Shown here: piece after piece, positions 22,539 through 33,608 of the stretch
Layout: every line of letters begins with the position of its first letter
Position numbering within the stretch: the first letter of the stretch is position 1
From: Bolinopsis microptera
Lineage: Eukaryota > Ctenophora > Tentaculata > Lobata > Bolinopsidae
Length of the DNA stretch: 60,000 nt
Assembly: GCF_026151205.1 (NCBI RefSeq)
Contig: NC_087077.1
Span: forward strand, 10,967,983 to 11,027,982
Direction of reading: 5' to 3'
Translations under genes and position numbers: made by a program
The notes under the pieces: model-generated
The model's database searches: none
Told to the model about the DNA's origin: nothing
What the model saw: the letters and a program-made list of their open reading frames with translations, nothing else

Positions 22539-23648
22539 CTAGTACATTATACTAGCGGTAATAAAGTCAGCAAAATTGATTTCATATTTTGCATCTAAAC
22601 GCTTGACTTCTTCATAAATTTCAGCATAAAATGGGTTTTTCTTGATGTACTTTATTTTGTTTGACCAGATAGGTGGATTGCTCGGTTTGATCATCTGCCA
22701 TCGGAACATCAGAGATCTGAACAATGAGACTCTTGAAGGCTCGTCGAGGAACTCTCCAACTCCAAACTTAAAATTCCAGATCAGTGGGTAGCAACTAGCA
22801 TGGTCAACAGCATGTACGATGATGTGATAGAACAGTGGATCAAGCAGCTCATTTGGGAGACCTGTATGAGAAAGAGACTTCTCTACTGCCATCCTGCACT
22901 CTGTGAGATATCTTACAAAGGACAGACTTCCCTCAACAATCCCTTGTGAGAGGTCCTTGAAGGTGCATGATGGCTTCAGAGTTTCCTCGATCAAGCTTTC
23001 TCTGGTGATTTCGACTGAGTACACTCGAGTTATGAACCTGTGAATCCACGGTTTTTCCGTTCGCGTCCTCATATCGGTAACGGGACTTGTTGGACTTCTT
23101 GTGAGTGCGTTGTGAAGAGGAAGTGACGTCTTGGTTGATGGTAGTAAGGCTGAAATATTGTTATCAACAATGTACTTGGTCAGACTGTTCGAATAAAGGT
23201 GAAATTTAGGATGTGCACTCGCCGTGTGGTAGAAGAAGATGGCTTCCATCATCAGACATCTGTTTGCTATCGTCTCCCCATTCAAATGGAATGCCTCTAT
23301 TGTAGCTCTTCCTCTGGCATCCTTCTTGAACACAATCTTTATACTCTTCACAGTTGCCGACGAAAAACAGGACTTCAGCTTGCAGTCTTTGACTTCAAAC
23401 GTACTCCCTTCAGCTCCAGAATTCACTAACAACGCCATTGTTGTGTTTTCCAGGTAGTCGACTATATCGTCATCGGTTGGTTCTTTGAGAATGAAGAGGT
23501 AGATGATGAAGTTGTAGATCAATCCAACCACAAGTTTAGCTATCATCAATGGTGCTTGGAAAATTGTGTGTTCCCAGAAGATTCTTTTGTATTTCTCCTC
23601 GAAGCCACAGTTGACAATGGACCTTTTGATTAAGATTAGCTGGCCCAT
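22539..23648 (-). CDS. repeated unknown protein, copy B (intact, 369 aa)
   Basis: Same family as 14620-15723. It starts MGQLILIKRSIVN, with two extra residues after Leu4, and ends ADFITASIMY. The hydrophobic segment at residues ~33-54 is conserved. Differences from copy A are scattered substitutions, for example FGVGEFLDEP for FGVGEFHDEP. The 5' flank again has CATATTCTTAG before the start codon. Preservation of the full frame in both copies suggests recent duplication or selection; a function cannot be assigned. Confidence 0.65.
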   Translation of the reverse strand: MGQLILIKRSIVNCGFEEKYKRIFWEHTIFQAPLMIAKLVVGLIYNFIIYLFILKEPTDDDIVDYLENTTMALLVNSGAEGSTFEVKDCKLKSCFSSATVKSIKIVFKKDARGRATIEAFHLNGETIANRCLMMEAIFFYHTASAHPKFHLYSNSLTKYIVDNNISALLPSTKTSLPLHNALTRSPTSPVTDMRTRTEKPWIHRFITRVYSVEITRESLIEETLKPSCTFKDLSQGIVEGSLSFVRYLTECRMAVEKSLSHTGLPNELLDPLFYHIIVHAVDHASCYPLIWNFKFGVGEFLDEPSRVSLFRSLMFRWQMIKPSNPPIWSNKIKYIKKNPFYAEIYEEVKRLDAKYEINFADFITASIMY

Positions 23649-24146
23649 TGATTACTTTTGCAGGTCTAAGAATATGATAAAAAAATTTAAAGACAATATT
23701 TGCACAAAAAAAACAGTGATAAAAGTTATCAATGAATCGGCTTCAAAAATCCATAGTTAACGAACATTCTCAGTCTGGTAATCGGTATACTGATACTTTA
23801 ATTCGGTAATCTGTTGGTTTAAGGCACGGATAACAAATAATGGTTATTTAAGCCACGGGCACTTAATAGGGCACGGTTAAGCCGTACACTGAAGGGAAAT
23901 TCGGGGCACGGTTAAGGCACGAATAAGGTAAGGGTAAAAAACGGGTAAAACACGGATAAAACATGGATAAAACACGGATAAGGCACGGATAAGGCAAAGA
24001 TAACACTACTACGGATAACACACAAAATACAGTCTACTCCGAATCCAAACAATTTTCCATTGCAATAATCCAATTACAGCGTCTTAGTCTTACATTAATG
24101 AAATCACAGACTAATGATTTTACTACCCTCATACCGAATTTTGGCG
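23649..24146. other. 5' flank of gene copy B, with short tandem repeat
   Basis: Holds a run of imperfect 10-12-nt units, CACGGATAAAA/GGCACGGATAA, at about 23917-24010, followed by sequence matching 17700-17770 (ACAGTCTAC and CCAAACAATTTTC). No gene seen. Confidence 0.5.
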
Positions 24147-24590
24147 TTTTTAAGGGGGCATACACCAAACCTGTCCAACCCAAATGACCTCATAGGCAGT
24201 TCAGTGACCATCTAGCGCACCGTTTCCACGTCAAAAAAATTATTTTGAAAATACCCATTTTTGTAATCGAGCATTTCCTGGTTAGAGTGGAATTTTCGGA
24301 AAAACACAATTTGTTTCGTGGAGAGGCTATAAGTTAATCATTTCTTGCGGTATCGGGTTGAAATTTTGCTCGCTGTTTATTCACATCTATTTCAAGGTGT
24401 GTGTAAAATTTTGATATCGTATCTAAAAAGGATGATGTGTTATAAATTTTTAAAGTCAAAAAAATTCAATAAGCTGAAATTGTCCTTTTCAGACTTATTT
24501 TAACTAAAAAGTCAGGGAAGATCGGATTGATTTGATGCTTGACATGAAATTGTTCTCTGAATTCTTGCACAGTTTTTGATGCCCTCGAAA
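24147..24590. repeat. inverted duplicate of 17261-17712
   Basis: Reverse-complement partner of the block at 17.26-17.71 kb. It abuts the GC-rich minisatellite. Confidence 0.75.
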
Positions 24591-24599
24591 AGGCACTAT

Positions 24600-24907
24600 C
24601 CGTCGCGGAGTAGAGAGCGGAGCCGAGCGGACTCCGAGCGGACTTCAAAGTCCACCGCGGACTCCGAGCGGCTCCGCGGCGGCTCGGCGGAGTGTCCGCC
24701 GCGGACTAAGCCACTAGGCGGACTCCGGTCCGCCGCGGACTCCGGCGGAGTGCTTGGCGGACTCCGGCGGACCTCTCCGCCGGACTTGAATCCGGCGGAG
24801 TCCGGCGGAGCTTGGACTCCGCTCGGAGTCCGCCGGACTCCAACAGAGTCCACTGACTTCCGACTTCCGACTTCCGACCCTCTGCTAAATTTATCACGTG
24901 ACATACA
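24600..24907. repeat. GC-rich TCCGCCGGACTCCG minisatellite
   Basis: A dense array of GGACTCCG, TCCGCCG and CCGCGGACT motifs, sharply GC-rich against AT-rich surroundings, ending in TTATCACGTGACATACAAC. An inverted copy with the same boundary lies at 33124-33480. Reading frames through it (Ser/Arg/Gly-rich) are by-products of composition. Confidence 0.8.
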
Positions 24908-26018
24908 ACAATATCTTGGAATTACGTTCACACTCACGGGATCATTAAAACTTGCTCAGATAAAGCTTAGACAAAAAGGGCTCCGGAGCTACTTCTCTCT
25001 CAAGAGTATGCTTGACCTTCGATACCTCCGGAAGACAACTGTGTTTAAGCTTTTCGACACTCTGATTGTTCCTGTTCTATCCTACGGGTGTCAGATCTGG
25101 CTTCCTATGACAAATTTCATGTCTATCTTTGCTTCGGGGAGTTATCCGGCTACTCAGGATACAGCAAAAGACCCCCTGGAGAAAGTTCACCTATCATTTA
25201 TGAAATGGACTATGAATGTCAACAAATCGACTTCAAACACCGCTGTGTGGGGTGACACTGGAAGATACCCGCTTGCCATCGAGCTTACGTCCCAAGTCTA
25301 TAGCTACCTCGGGAGGTTGGAGGGACTGGACAAAGAGGGATGCTCTTCTTTAGTGAGGCACGCTTACGCCGAGCAGAGGGATCTGAAACTGTTATGGTTC
25401 TCCCGGCTGGAATCCACCAAGAACACAGTGAAAGAACTGACAGGAGGAAGTGATATTTCAAACCCGCTCAAAATCAGCGAGGCTATGAAAACCCTTTTCG
25501 TTCAACAATGGAACAAAGAGCGAAAACTCAACAGAAAACTAGGATTCTACAACCTCATCAAGGCAAGCTTCGGTTGCGAAACATACCTGTCGATCAACCT
25601 ACGGCCACAGCAGACTAGGAGACTTGCGCAACTCAGAACAAGCTCGCATCAATACAACATCGAAACTGGAAGACACGGCATGCATCGACAAAAACTTTCG
25701 AATAGGGCATGCAAACACTGTTTTACTACAGATGTGGAGTCACTCGATCTTCTTCTAGAGCTTCCTTTCCCTGATCCAATCATCGAAGATGAACTTCATG
25801 TATTGCGTACTTGCCCTCTCTATGAAGATCTCCGCCAAGCTGTTTGTCCCAACAAAGTAAAACATTACTCTTCTCTGACATTGGACAGATCTTCGCACAC
25901 CCTACAACCATCGGAGACCTATGAAGGTTCCTTACCAAAGCTCATGAACGAAGATTCCCTAAAGCGTCCCCCAAACAAATTCCTAACATTAACAATATTG
26001 CCAAATTATAATCTATGA
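24898..26018 (+). pseudogene. 5'-truncated LINE, RT C-terminus and zinc-knuckle end
   Basis: The frame is open from the GC-rich repeat to TGA at 26016-26018. About 370 codons look like a non-LTR element: the late-RT phrase QYLGITFTLTGSL, then the thumb region LFDTLIVPVLSYGCQIW, and a C-terminal Cys/His cluster (CKHC, then H.L..CPLYEDL). Catalytic RT blocks are absent because the copy starts inside the domain. The upstream ~100 codons come from the minisatellite, not the LINE. The frame is undamaged, which suggests a recent insertion. It differs in sequence from the LINE at 11.5-13.6 kb. Confidence 0.75.
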
Positions 26019-28342
26019 CTCGGAACACTTTCAGAAAAGTTCAATTAAATTAATAAGTATTTTGAATCTCACTCTTAAGATTTACGGGGTTCATTGTATA
26101 TATATACTTTATGACTTTTGGGTAAATTTAATTTTTTATATCTGGTCAGACATTACCATTGTAATTTGACTATTGAATCGTTTAATACAACATAGCTGTA
26201 AGGAACCTCGAAATTCTCTCTAATTCCGATATTCCTTTTAAAAGATAGAAATGATTTAGATTTATAGTTGACACATTTCCATTGAAGATAGTAATGAACA
26301 ATTCCAGTCATTTTGAGCTTGAATAATTTTATGTTTAAGATAGGTATCGTTAAGTTTAGAAGATCATTAAAATAAGATGTGTATTTAAATTAGAGAAGAG
26401 ATTACGTTTGATTAACAAAATGAAGCGTTTTGTGTTTAACTAATAGACAATTCGACACGGTTGATGACATTCCATGGAGGTGTACAATCAGAACACCACA
26501 GAAGATCACCTGATATCAGACTGGCCTATCGCAGTTTTAGACGAAGATCTATGAATTGTGAGAATGGATGATTAGCAGAGCATAGCAGAGTTTAATGATG
26601 AGCAATAACGATCTTGATGAACAATTACTGATTTTGATGAACCAGACTGATAGACTCTGGGAAAGTCGCAGGGAGATATAGCGGAGAACGATCGAAGGAC
26701 CGATGGCTTTCTCACGTCAGGGCAGTCTGTTAGGTTGTGTCAGTGCAACGTGCTTGTAAACAGAGTCCAGTAAGCCGGTTCCGCCCGGGTGCTTTAACCT
26801 TTCCAGTCATAAGTATTCCAGTAAGTTCCTTGCTTTAAATTACTGTTCGCCGTTTAAATTAGTATTTTGTGTCTTATTAAAAGAGTCTGACGTGAAATTT
26901 ATATTTACAATGTTTCTAGTGTTTATTCACGTACCCTCTAGGCATATAAATTCTATGCAGTACGCTGAAAGTAAATTCTTACCAGGTTGCAGTGGATCCG
27001 ATCCGTCACATCGAATAGATTCCCCCGTACATTAAAGAACAGTGACTATTAAGTAAGTGCAACTTGATTAGCAGAAGATACATATAATACCTCCTCCAAA
27101 TAATTAATATTCCATTTATCATAAATAAATTATCCTTCATAATTGCCTAACGTTCTGCCATCTTAAATCCTCGTAAGAGTAATTTGCATGATTCTTTGAT
27201 TACTTTTTATCCAAGGTTTCTGGGTAGAAGTAAGCTAACGACGATAAGATTCCCGATCTCCTTCTCACTTGTAGGACCATTATACGGATTGAAGTTGTTC
27301 TCGAGGTAAATTCCTTTTCCATTAGTTTTTACATAAGTAGGTTTAAGAATATATTTGGTAATCGTAGTTCCGTGCTCTCAAAATTATATACTTTGTACAA
27401 ACTTACGTTTCCGTTCCCAGGTAGAGAGACCCGAACATTCCTGCTCAAACCGTGCTGCCTTTCCGATACCTGCTAGAATAATTGATTCTCCTTCGTCAAC
27501 CGAGGTACTTAGTTCAGTTATAACGTCCGCATAAAATAGTAGTTGTCTTAATAATTAAGTTGATTAAGTATTGGGTGATAGAGCTGTAAGACTTGATATT
27601 TCTTTTATATTAATGTTTACGAGTGCAGGATTAAATTAGTTTTCCCGTTGGTTACGTAATAAATTGTTTCTATTGCCATAGTTAAAAGATATTGCTTTCA
27701 GACCATTCGTGACAGTCAAACTGTTGACGGTGAGACTCAGTCAAAGACGCGTGATATTCCAGCCCTCCTACACTATTTCTAAGAGAGAGACTTATCATAA
27801 GGTGATTGCACCAGCATATACTTAGAGACCAAGATAGTTCCTTTAAATAGGTTATGAGAAGAATTTCTACCGTGTCAATTAATTAGTATAGTATAAAAAG
27901 GTTACTTCCATTGTTATATAAACATCTTTCAATTTAAGAAGGTTTTCGCTCATTAATTATACTACCATTAGTTGTTCTATATTTTGTTCTATATTGTCGT
28001 TTCAATTTGTGTCAACCCACCAAAATTGAAAGTCTGAATTATAATCACTAACCGCACTAAATTAAATAAGAAGTAACATGAAACTCTGAATTCTAGCAAA
28101 ACTATAATTTCCCTAAAACAAAAGTTTTAAGACGCTCAATCGTGGGTTCAGAACCTTCCGAGACGGACTCTCTTGATATAACCGGGGCCTCCCATGTATA
28201 GTTCTAGCCAAGTCAAAAGGAGCTCTAAATAAATAATTTCTTGGAGGAAATAAAGTACTACATACCATGGACATGGGAGAGGTGATTATTACCCGGTACT
28301 TGCAACTAACACCTGACTAAATTGGTACCGTGGTTAATAACA
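26019..28342. other. no gene recognised
   Basis: AT-rich, with no protein-like frame over 60 codons on either strand and no clear inverted or tandem repeat found by eye. The first ~100 bp may be LINE 3' UTR. Confidence 0.4.
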
Positions 28343-29036
28343 ATAGCATTTTGCGATATTGTGGTCAGATGAAAAGGTCGCTAGTGATAAACCTTAACCA
28401 TTACCCTCACAATGCAATGTCAATAGTGTACAACTCTAGTCCTAACTTTGACCCTATAATGTATAAACGTTGACCCTAACCCTCCACCAAACCGTCAGCA
28501 GCGAAATATCAATGTCATTGACTGGTCACGTGACCAAAACAATTTTTGTCATATTATCTCATATAGGGAAGCGTTTTTAGTTTTACCCTACACGTTGCAT
28601 GTGGCGTCATTCGGCCGGATCCCAGTAAGCAAAAATACGTCGACCATCACAGTGCACAGGACGACGCCAGCACTCTCTACGCTCGTCGAGCTCCGATCGT
28701 CCTGTGACGAAGTAAGGACGAAGCCTGAGGTCCTCAGGTAACATCGACCACCGATTGAAAATTCAGAGATTTTTTGACATAAAGGTCAAATGTAAAACTA
28801 AAATCTTGATGTTAATTGATTGACGACGTCAATTTTTGAGCACAGCGCGAGCGCATGCGGAAAAGGACCGCGTAGCTAGTCAAGATGTTGATAAATATTT
28901 GACTTGTGGCGCGATGTGTTGCTCTAACTATAGCCCTCTCGCTTGCAGTAGCGCGCGACCGCCGGAGGCGGAAATGACCTGGTTAGCTAGGTAAACGCGA
29001 TGTGCCTTGTAGGATGAAATCCTACTAGCTGACGCC
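28343..29036. repeat. left long TIR, outer part
   Basis: Matches the complement of 32430-33124, including GCGCGACCGCCGGAGGCGGAAATG, here broken as GCGCGACCGCCGG and AGGCGGAAATG, and CACGTTGCATGTGGCGTCAT. It contains several CACGTG and restriction-like palindromes and no gene. Confidence 0.8.
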
Positions 29037-30014
29037 GGATGATGATTAATCACTCTACACTCGACTGTCACGTGACTTTTTCAACCCGTTCTCTAGCTGG
29101 TTCTGAACGACTTTTCGAAACCCTAACCCTCTAATCTGATCCCAACCCTAACCCTAACCCTATCCTTAACAAAAACATATGCTGAAACCCTAACCCTAAC
29201 GAGAAATTAGACTAACTTCCTTATACGGTCATATCACGTGATCAAGACAGTTTTTCGCCAATATCTCGTCAGGGGAGCATTTTAACCCTATGTCATGGGG
29301 GGTGATTCGGAATCAGCGTCCGAAAATACATCGATTGAAGTTGGTTACAACCGTCGGGGGCCCTTTAAGTAGGGGGTGCACCATAAAAATAAACTTGCTC
29401 GGATTTTAAAAATTTTTGTACCATTGTTTTCTAGAGACTGTGAGAAATTTCACAATACCAAATTTGTCATACCTTTTTGGAAAGATCAGTGAGTTTTGCC
29501 TAGGTGCCATATTTGATGGTGCGCGGCTTTTGGAGCAAAATTAGCTGTAAAAGTCGCGTAATTTGACCAAATTTGACCAAATTCGTTGATTTTTGTCGTA
29601 TTATTTGGATATATCTTCAGTTCCTTGCATGAGATCCTTCTGAAAATTGGCGACGACCTTCCAATAGGGCTTTCACAACTGTCCGAAAAATTTGGTGGAT
29701 ATCGGAGTTGATATAGTGATAAAAATGGGGCAAAATACGCTGCTTTTAGCTGTAACATAATGTCTGATGGTTGGATATGCTTTAAACTTTTCGGACACTT
29801 TCCTTGTAAGTCTATGAGTAAGCTTACCAATTTTTGTTGCAATCGGATGTCGGGAAGGATACTTAATATCTATTTGTTTGAAGAAAATTGTGCTGGCCGA
29901 AATTAGCGCTAAAAAACCATCCTACAGTCGGCACGCGCGGCTCACTGTCGATGGCGCACTACCTACTTTAAGAACAATCTCGAAGATCGACTGTAGAGTG
30001 ATTTAGCACGCTCG
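29037..30014. mobile_element. 978-bp insertion with 9-bp target duplication
   Basis: GCTGACGCC is present at 29028-29036 and 30015-30023 but only once in the right arm, so this segment is an insertion. Its ends are imperfect inverted repeats containing TAATCACTCTACA (29047-29059) and TGTAGAGTGATTTA (about 29992-30005). The interior includes degenerate CCCTAA repeats (29120-29200). A 118-codon open stretch on the minus strand (29486-29842) has no recognisable domain. A 9-bp duplication fits Mutator-like elements; inference. Confidence 0.65.
29120..29200. repeat. degenerate telomere-type CCCTAA repeats
   Basis: Contains CCCTAACCCTCTAAT, CCCTAACCCTAACCCTAT and CCCTAACCCTAAC separated by other bases. 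Interstitial and short; a similar motif recurs near 28480 and, complemented, near 32990. Confidence 0.6.
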
Positions 30015-30023
30015 GCTGACGCC

Positions 30024-30288
30024 ACTCGCAGCTGTGCTGCTCGCTGTACGTCAGCGATCGAAATTTATACGCGTATCACCCGTTAAGATGTGCCACCCGA
30101 CGTGCCACACAATTTTTCTCGTTGCTCGTCGCACGTCGACGAACAACGAAGCTCGTTGCGACGCGCAATGAGCTGCCAGGCTAGGACATCGTCCTGGTCC
30201 AATTCAAATTTTGGCGAGCGATTTTCTCCAAAAATTTAATGAGGGCGCCGACTTCCACTTTGGCTAGGTTTCTTGTTACCCAGCGCGC
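30024..30288. repeat. left long TIR, inner part
   Basis: Complement of 32158-32430, with shared GTACGTCAGCGATCGAAATT and GCGACGCGCAATGAGCTGCC. Confidence 0.8.
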
Positions 30289-30991
30289 GTTCCTTAATGG
30301 GATGAGGTAAAATTAGGTAAAAAGAATCCACTGACTTGGCCAGAGTGCTTTCATAAAACTCTATTACTAGCTTGGCGTTGTAGGATTATATACTTTAATT
30401 TCGGATCGAGTGAAGCGAGTGATACACATTACTTTGATTAAACTCATGCTGATCACAATACAGTACAGGGAAGTGGGTAACACGGCTTGCAGTCGCAGCT
30501 GCAGCTCCTCGCTGGCGGTAATATTTCAATGAACATGTTTGTTTGAAAACCAGTTTTTGCTGGTACCCATAAGGGCTTTGGAACCAATATATAATAAATT
30601 GTATGAATAAATCAAATCCCCGTGGGGCACGCGACATTCAAGATCTAGTTGCAAGCACATGTTATAAAACATTGTAAAATAGCCTCAAGACCAGAACTGC
30701 ATATTGCTTGGGCTTCCAGCCCAGTTTGCTCAACAGTTCGTGGCCTACTTACCTAACCTAAAACCTTAGTGCAATGCTTGCAACAACTAAAATCCTATTC
30801 TATAACTAAGTTACCCTATTACGTATAATCTAGAAGAGTGATGCAAAAAGTCAACTGATAACGCAACACAGTCTAATCATACTCTTATCAGTAGTTCCTC
30901 TAACCTCTGTTCTCAGTTATACAAAAAGTTTTAACTCCATGAAATTAACGTCACACACATACACAAATGCTTGACTTTCTCAAATAATTAG
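30289..30991. other. interior of long-TIR element, no gene seen
   Basis: Short minus-strand open stretch at 30395-30637 without protein-like features. Possibly 3' UTR of the ORF1-like gene. Confidence 0.35.
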
Positions 30992-31867
30992 TCACTCAGC
31001 GACACAAACTTTATTGTTTTTTATGTAATATTTCTTGCTCGGGTCCTTCTTGATTCCCTCTTTCATTTCCTGTACGAGCTTTTGGCGAGAGATTCGCTCA
31101 TCCTGCGACCTGTCTGGAGATAAGTAGAGTTTGTTGTAGTTGAAATTGTAGTCTGCCACATCAACCGATTTCAAGACTTTTGCTCTGCTCAGAAATTCAC
31201 GTACAATTTCAGGATCTCGCAAAGTAACTTTTATCGGCCGTGATCGAGGGCTGTCAGACTTCTTTACTCCCACTCTCTCAATGTTTGTTATAGTCGGCCT
31301 TCCAATGAACTTCATAAAACCCCAAATATCACCCACGAGATCCCGTTCGTTCATTTCTTGCTCTTCACATTCGAGCTGTTCTGGGGCCCCGAAGATGATA
31401 AAGTTTTTCGACCGATCATCTTCTGTAATCGCCGATTTCACAGCCATTTTGATTTTAGCTGGAGAGATATCAGAAGCTACGCTGTTATTCTTCACAACAT
31501 CTGTAAACAGTTTCATTTCTGTTTTCACTGTCTCCTTCACTGAAGCTAGTTTACCAGATTTGCATTGGATGAGCTCGTTCTGAGTTTTTATCTGTTCTGA
31601 TTTCTGTTGGTCAAGCGTCTCTGCTGCTGATCTCAAAACATTTCTCGATTTACATATCATAGACCCCATCTTCAAAACTATTTCGGTTATTACATCCTTT
31701 GTAACGCCTTTTGGCTTGAACAAGTCATGAGTGAGGTCCTCTAGTTTCCTGCAATTAAGATTCGCTAAAACCGAGTCTGATAAGTCCTCAATCTGTTTCT
31801 CCAGTTCGTGAAGTGTACTGACCGAAAATTCCATATTGTGTATACTTCGTGTATAGCAAAGCTGCAC
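30992..31867 (-). CDS. LINE ORF1-like RNA-binding protein
   Basis: 291-codon frame ending KNNKVCVAE. Start may be the first Met or the in-frame MEFSVSTLHELEKQ 11 codons later. Residues ~20-135 are polar and Leu-rich, consistent with a coiled coil. Residues ~150-230 contain SKNFIIFGAPE and then RPIKVTLRDPEIVREFLSRA, the RNA-recognition-like fold of LINE ORF1 proteins. Residues ~245-291 include LYLSPDRSQDERISRQKLV, the basic C-terminal signature of these proteins. Such proteins bind element RNA and act as nucleic-acid chaperones. Here the gene stands alone between long inverted repeats with no endonuclease/RT ORF next to it. The frame is intact. Confidence 0.75.
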   Translation of the reverse strand: MQLCYTRSIHNMEFSVSTLHELEKQIEDLSDSVLANLNCRKLEDLTHDLFKPKGVTKDVITEIVLKMGSMICKSRNVLRSAAETLDQQKSEQIKTQNELIQCKSGKLASVKETVKTEMKLFTDVVKNNSVASDISPAKIKMAVKSAITEDDRSKNFIIFGAPEQLECEEQEMNERDLVGDIWGFMKFIGRPTITNIERVGVKKSDSPRSRPIKVTLRDPEIVREFLSRAKVLKSVDVADYNFNYNKLYLSPDRSQDERISRQKLVQEMKEGIKKDPSKKYYIKNNKVCVAE

Positions 31868-32157
31868 AGTAAAAGGCAGTGCAATTACCTATTTACTGAT
31901 AAGAGACAACTGATATCAACTCACAAGCGAAAAGATTGGATCAACTCACAAGCGAAAAGATTGAACTCACAAGCGAAAAGATTGAACAAGAATTAAGAAA
32001 AAGAGAATTTAAGAAAAAGAGAATTTTATTTGCCACAGAATAATCAATACATATAATATACTTCAAAAACTTCAAAATATATTGTAACATGTAAGTTCAT
32101 CTATCGTTCATAAGATGGGGTACTCTCAATAATCAAGTATATGAGTACCCGACCCGC
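31868..32157. repeat. short tandem repeats upstream of the ORF1-like gene
   Basis: AACTCACAAGCGAAAAGATTG occurs three times (about 31918-31985), followed by a doubled AAGAAAAAGAGAATTT. This is the 5' side of the ORF1-like gene and could be part of its promoter or leader. Confidence 0.6.
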
Positions 32158-33124
32158 CGCGCTGGGTAACAAGAATGAAGAAACCTAGCCAGAGTGGAAG
32201 TTGGCGCCCTCATTAAATTTTTGGAGAAAATCGCTCGCCAAAATTTGTTAGACCAGGACGATGTCCTAGCCTGGCAGCTCATTGCGCGTCGCAACGAGCT
32301 TCGTTGTTCGTCGACGTGCGACGAGCAACGAGAAAAATTGTGTGGCGCGTCGGGTGGCACATCTTAACGGGTGATACGCGTATAAATTTCGATCGCTGAC
32401 GTACAGCGAGCAGCACAGCTGCGAGTGGCGTCAGCTAATAGGATTTCATCCTACAAGGCACATCGCGTTTACCTAGCTAACCAGGTCATTTCCGCCTCCG
32501 GCGGTCGCGCGCTACTGCAAGCGAGAGGGCTATATATATAGTTAGAGCAACACATCGCGCCACAAGTCAAATATTTATCAACATCTTGACTAGCTACGCG
32601 GTCCTTTTCCGCATGCGCTCGCGCTGTGCTCAAAAATTGACGTCGTCAATCAATCAACATCAAGATTTTAGTTTTACATTTGACCTTTATGTCAAAAAAT
32701 CTTTGAATTTTCAATCGGTGGTCGATGTTACCTGAGGACCTCAGGCTTCGTCCTTACTTCGTCACAGGACGATCGGAGCTCGAAGAGCGTAGAGAGTGCT
32801 GGCTGGCGTCGTCCTGTGATGGTCGACGTATTTTTGCTTGCTGGGATCCGGCCGAATGACGCCACATGCAACGTGTAGGGTAAAACTAAAAACGCTTACC
32901 TATATGAGATAATATGACAAAAATTGTTTTGGTCACGTGACCAGTCAATGACATTGATATTTCGCTGCTGACGCGGACGGTTTGGTGGAGGGTTAGGGTC
33001 AACGTTTATACATTATAGGGTCAAAGTTAGGACTAGAGTTGTACACTATTGACATTGTGAGGGTAATGGTTAAGGTTTATCACTAGCGACCTTTTCATCT
33101 GACCACAATATTGCAAAATGCTAT
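32158..33124. repeat. right long TIR (uninterrupted)
   Basis: Uninterrupted partner of the left arm, and so the reference that shows the left arm was later split. It has AT-rich and GC-rich patches. The open stretch at 32133-32360 has no protein features. Confidence 0.8.
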
Positions 33125-33480
33125 GTTGTATGTCACGTGACAAATTTAGCCGAGGGTCGGAAGTCGGAGGTCGGAAGTCAGTGGACTCTGTTGGAGTTCG
33201 GCGGACTCCGAGCGGAGTCCGCCGAGCTGGTGGACTCCGCCAAGCTCCGCCGGACTCCGCCGGATTCAAGTCCGCCGTAGAGGTCCGCCGGAGTCCGCCA
33301 AGCACTCCGCCGGAGTCCGCGGCGGACCGGAGTCCGCCTAGTGGCTTAGTCCGCGGCGGACACTCCGCCGAGCCGCTGCGGAGCCGCTCGGAGTCCGCGG
33401 CGGACTTTAAAGTCCGCTCGGAGTCCGCTCGGCTCCGCCCGGAGTCCGCCAAAATGTATTCGAGTCCAGTGTAAATACAT
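33124..33480. repeat. GC-rich TCCGCCGGACTCCG minisatellite, inverted copy
   Basis: Inverted copy of 24600-24907 with the same boundary phrase (GTTGTATGTCACGTGA). It ends in a 15-bp stem: CCGCCAAAATGTATT (33446-33460) pairs with AATACATTTTGGCGG (33474-33488). Confidence 0.8.
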
Positions 33481-33505
33481 TTTGGCGGAGCACCACCGGA
33501 CTCCG

Positions 33506-33608
33506 CTCGAAATGCTTCCCTTTGAAGTTATGGGAGAAAATGTGATTTTTTGGCTTTGTAGATTAAAAAACACATTTTCTCCCATAACTTCAAAGGGAAG
33601 CATTTTAG
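33506..33608. repeat. short palindrome, arms about 36 bp
   Basis: AAATGCTTCCCTTTGAAG, then TTATGGGAGAAAATGTG, recurs in complement at about 33570-33608 around a ~30-nt centre. A single arm of the same sequence is present at about 17030-17075. Confidence 0.75.

Larger units (their letters stand above)
28343..33124. mobile_element. 4.8-kb element with ~965-bp terminal inverted repeats
   Basis: The right arm 32158-33124 is the reverse complement of the left arm 28343-29036 plus 30024-30288. The left arm is split by a separate 978-bp insertion flanked by a 9-bp duplication. Outer ends read ATAGCATTTTGC..TATTGTGG; inner ends lie near CAGCGCG. The interior (30289-32157) carries one reading frame, a LINE ORF1-like gene on the minus strand. 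No transposase is visible. A flanking target duplication was not convincing. It may be a non-autonomous long-TIR transposon or a chance inverted duplication around a LINE fragment. Confidence 0.65.

Noticed and set aside
24576-24890. N-terminal part of the 480-codon frame as real protein
   Set aside because: Encoded by the GC-rich minisatellite; both strands and the inverted copy at 33.1 kb are open too, so openness is compositional.
29120-29200. True telomere
   Set aside because: Short, degenerate and inside a transposon; interstitial repeats only.
29486-29842. 118-codon minus-strand frame as transposase
   Set aside because: No catalytic motif or recognisable domain; length within chance for this composition.
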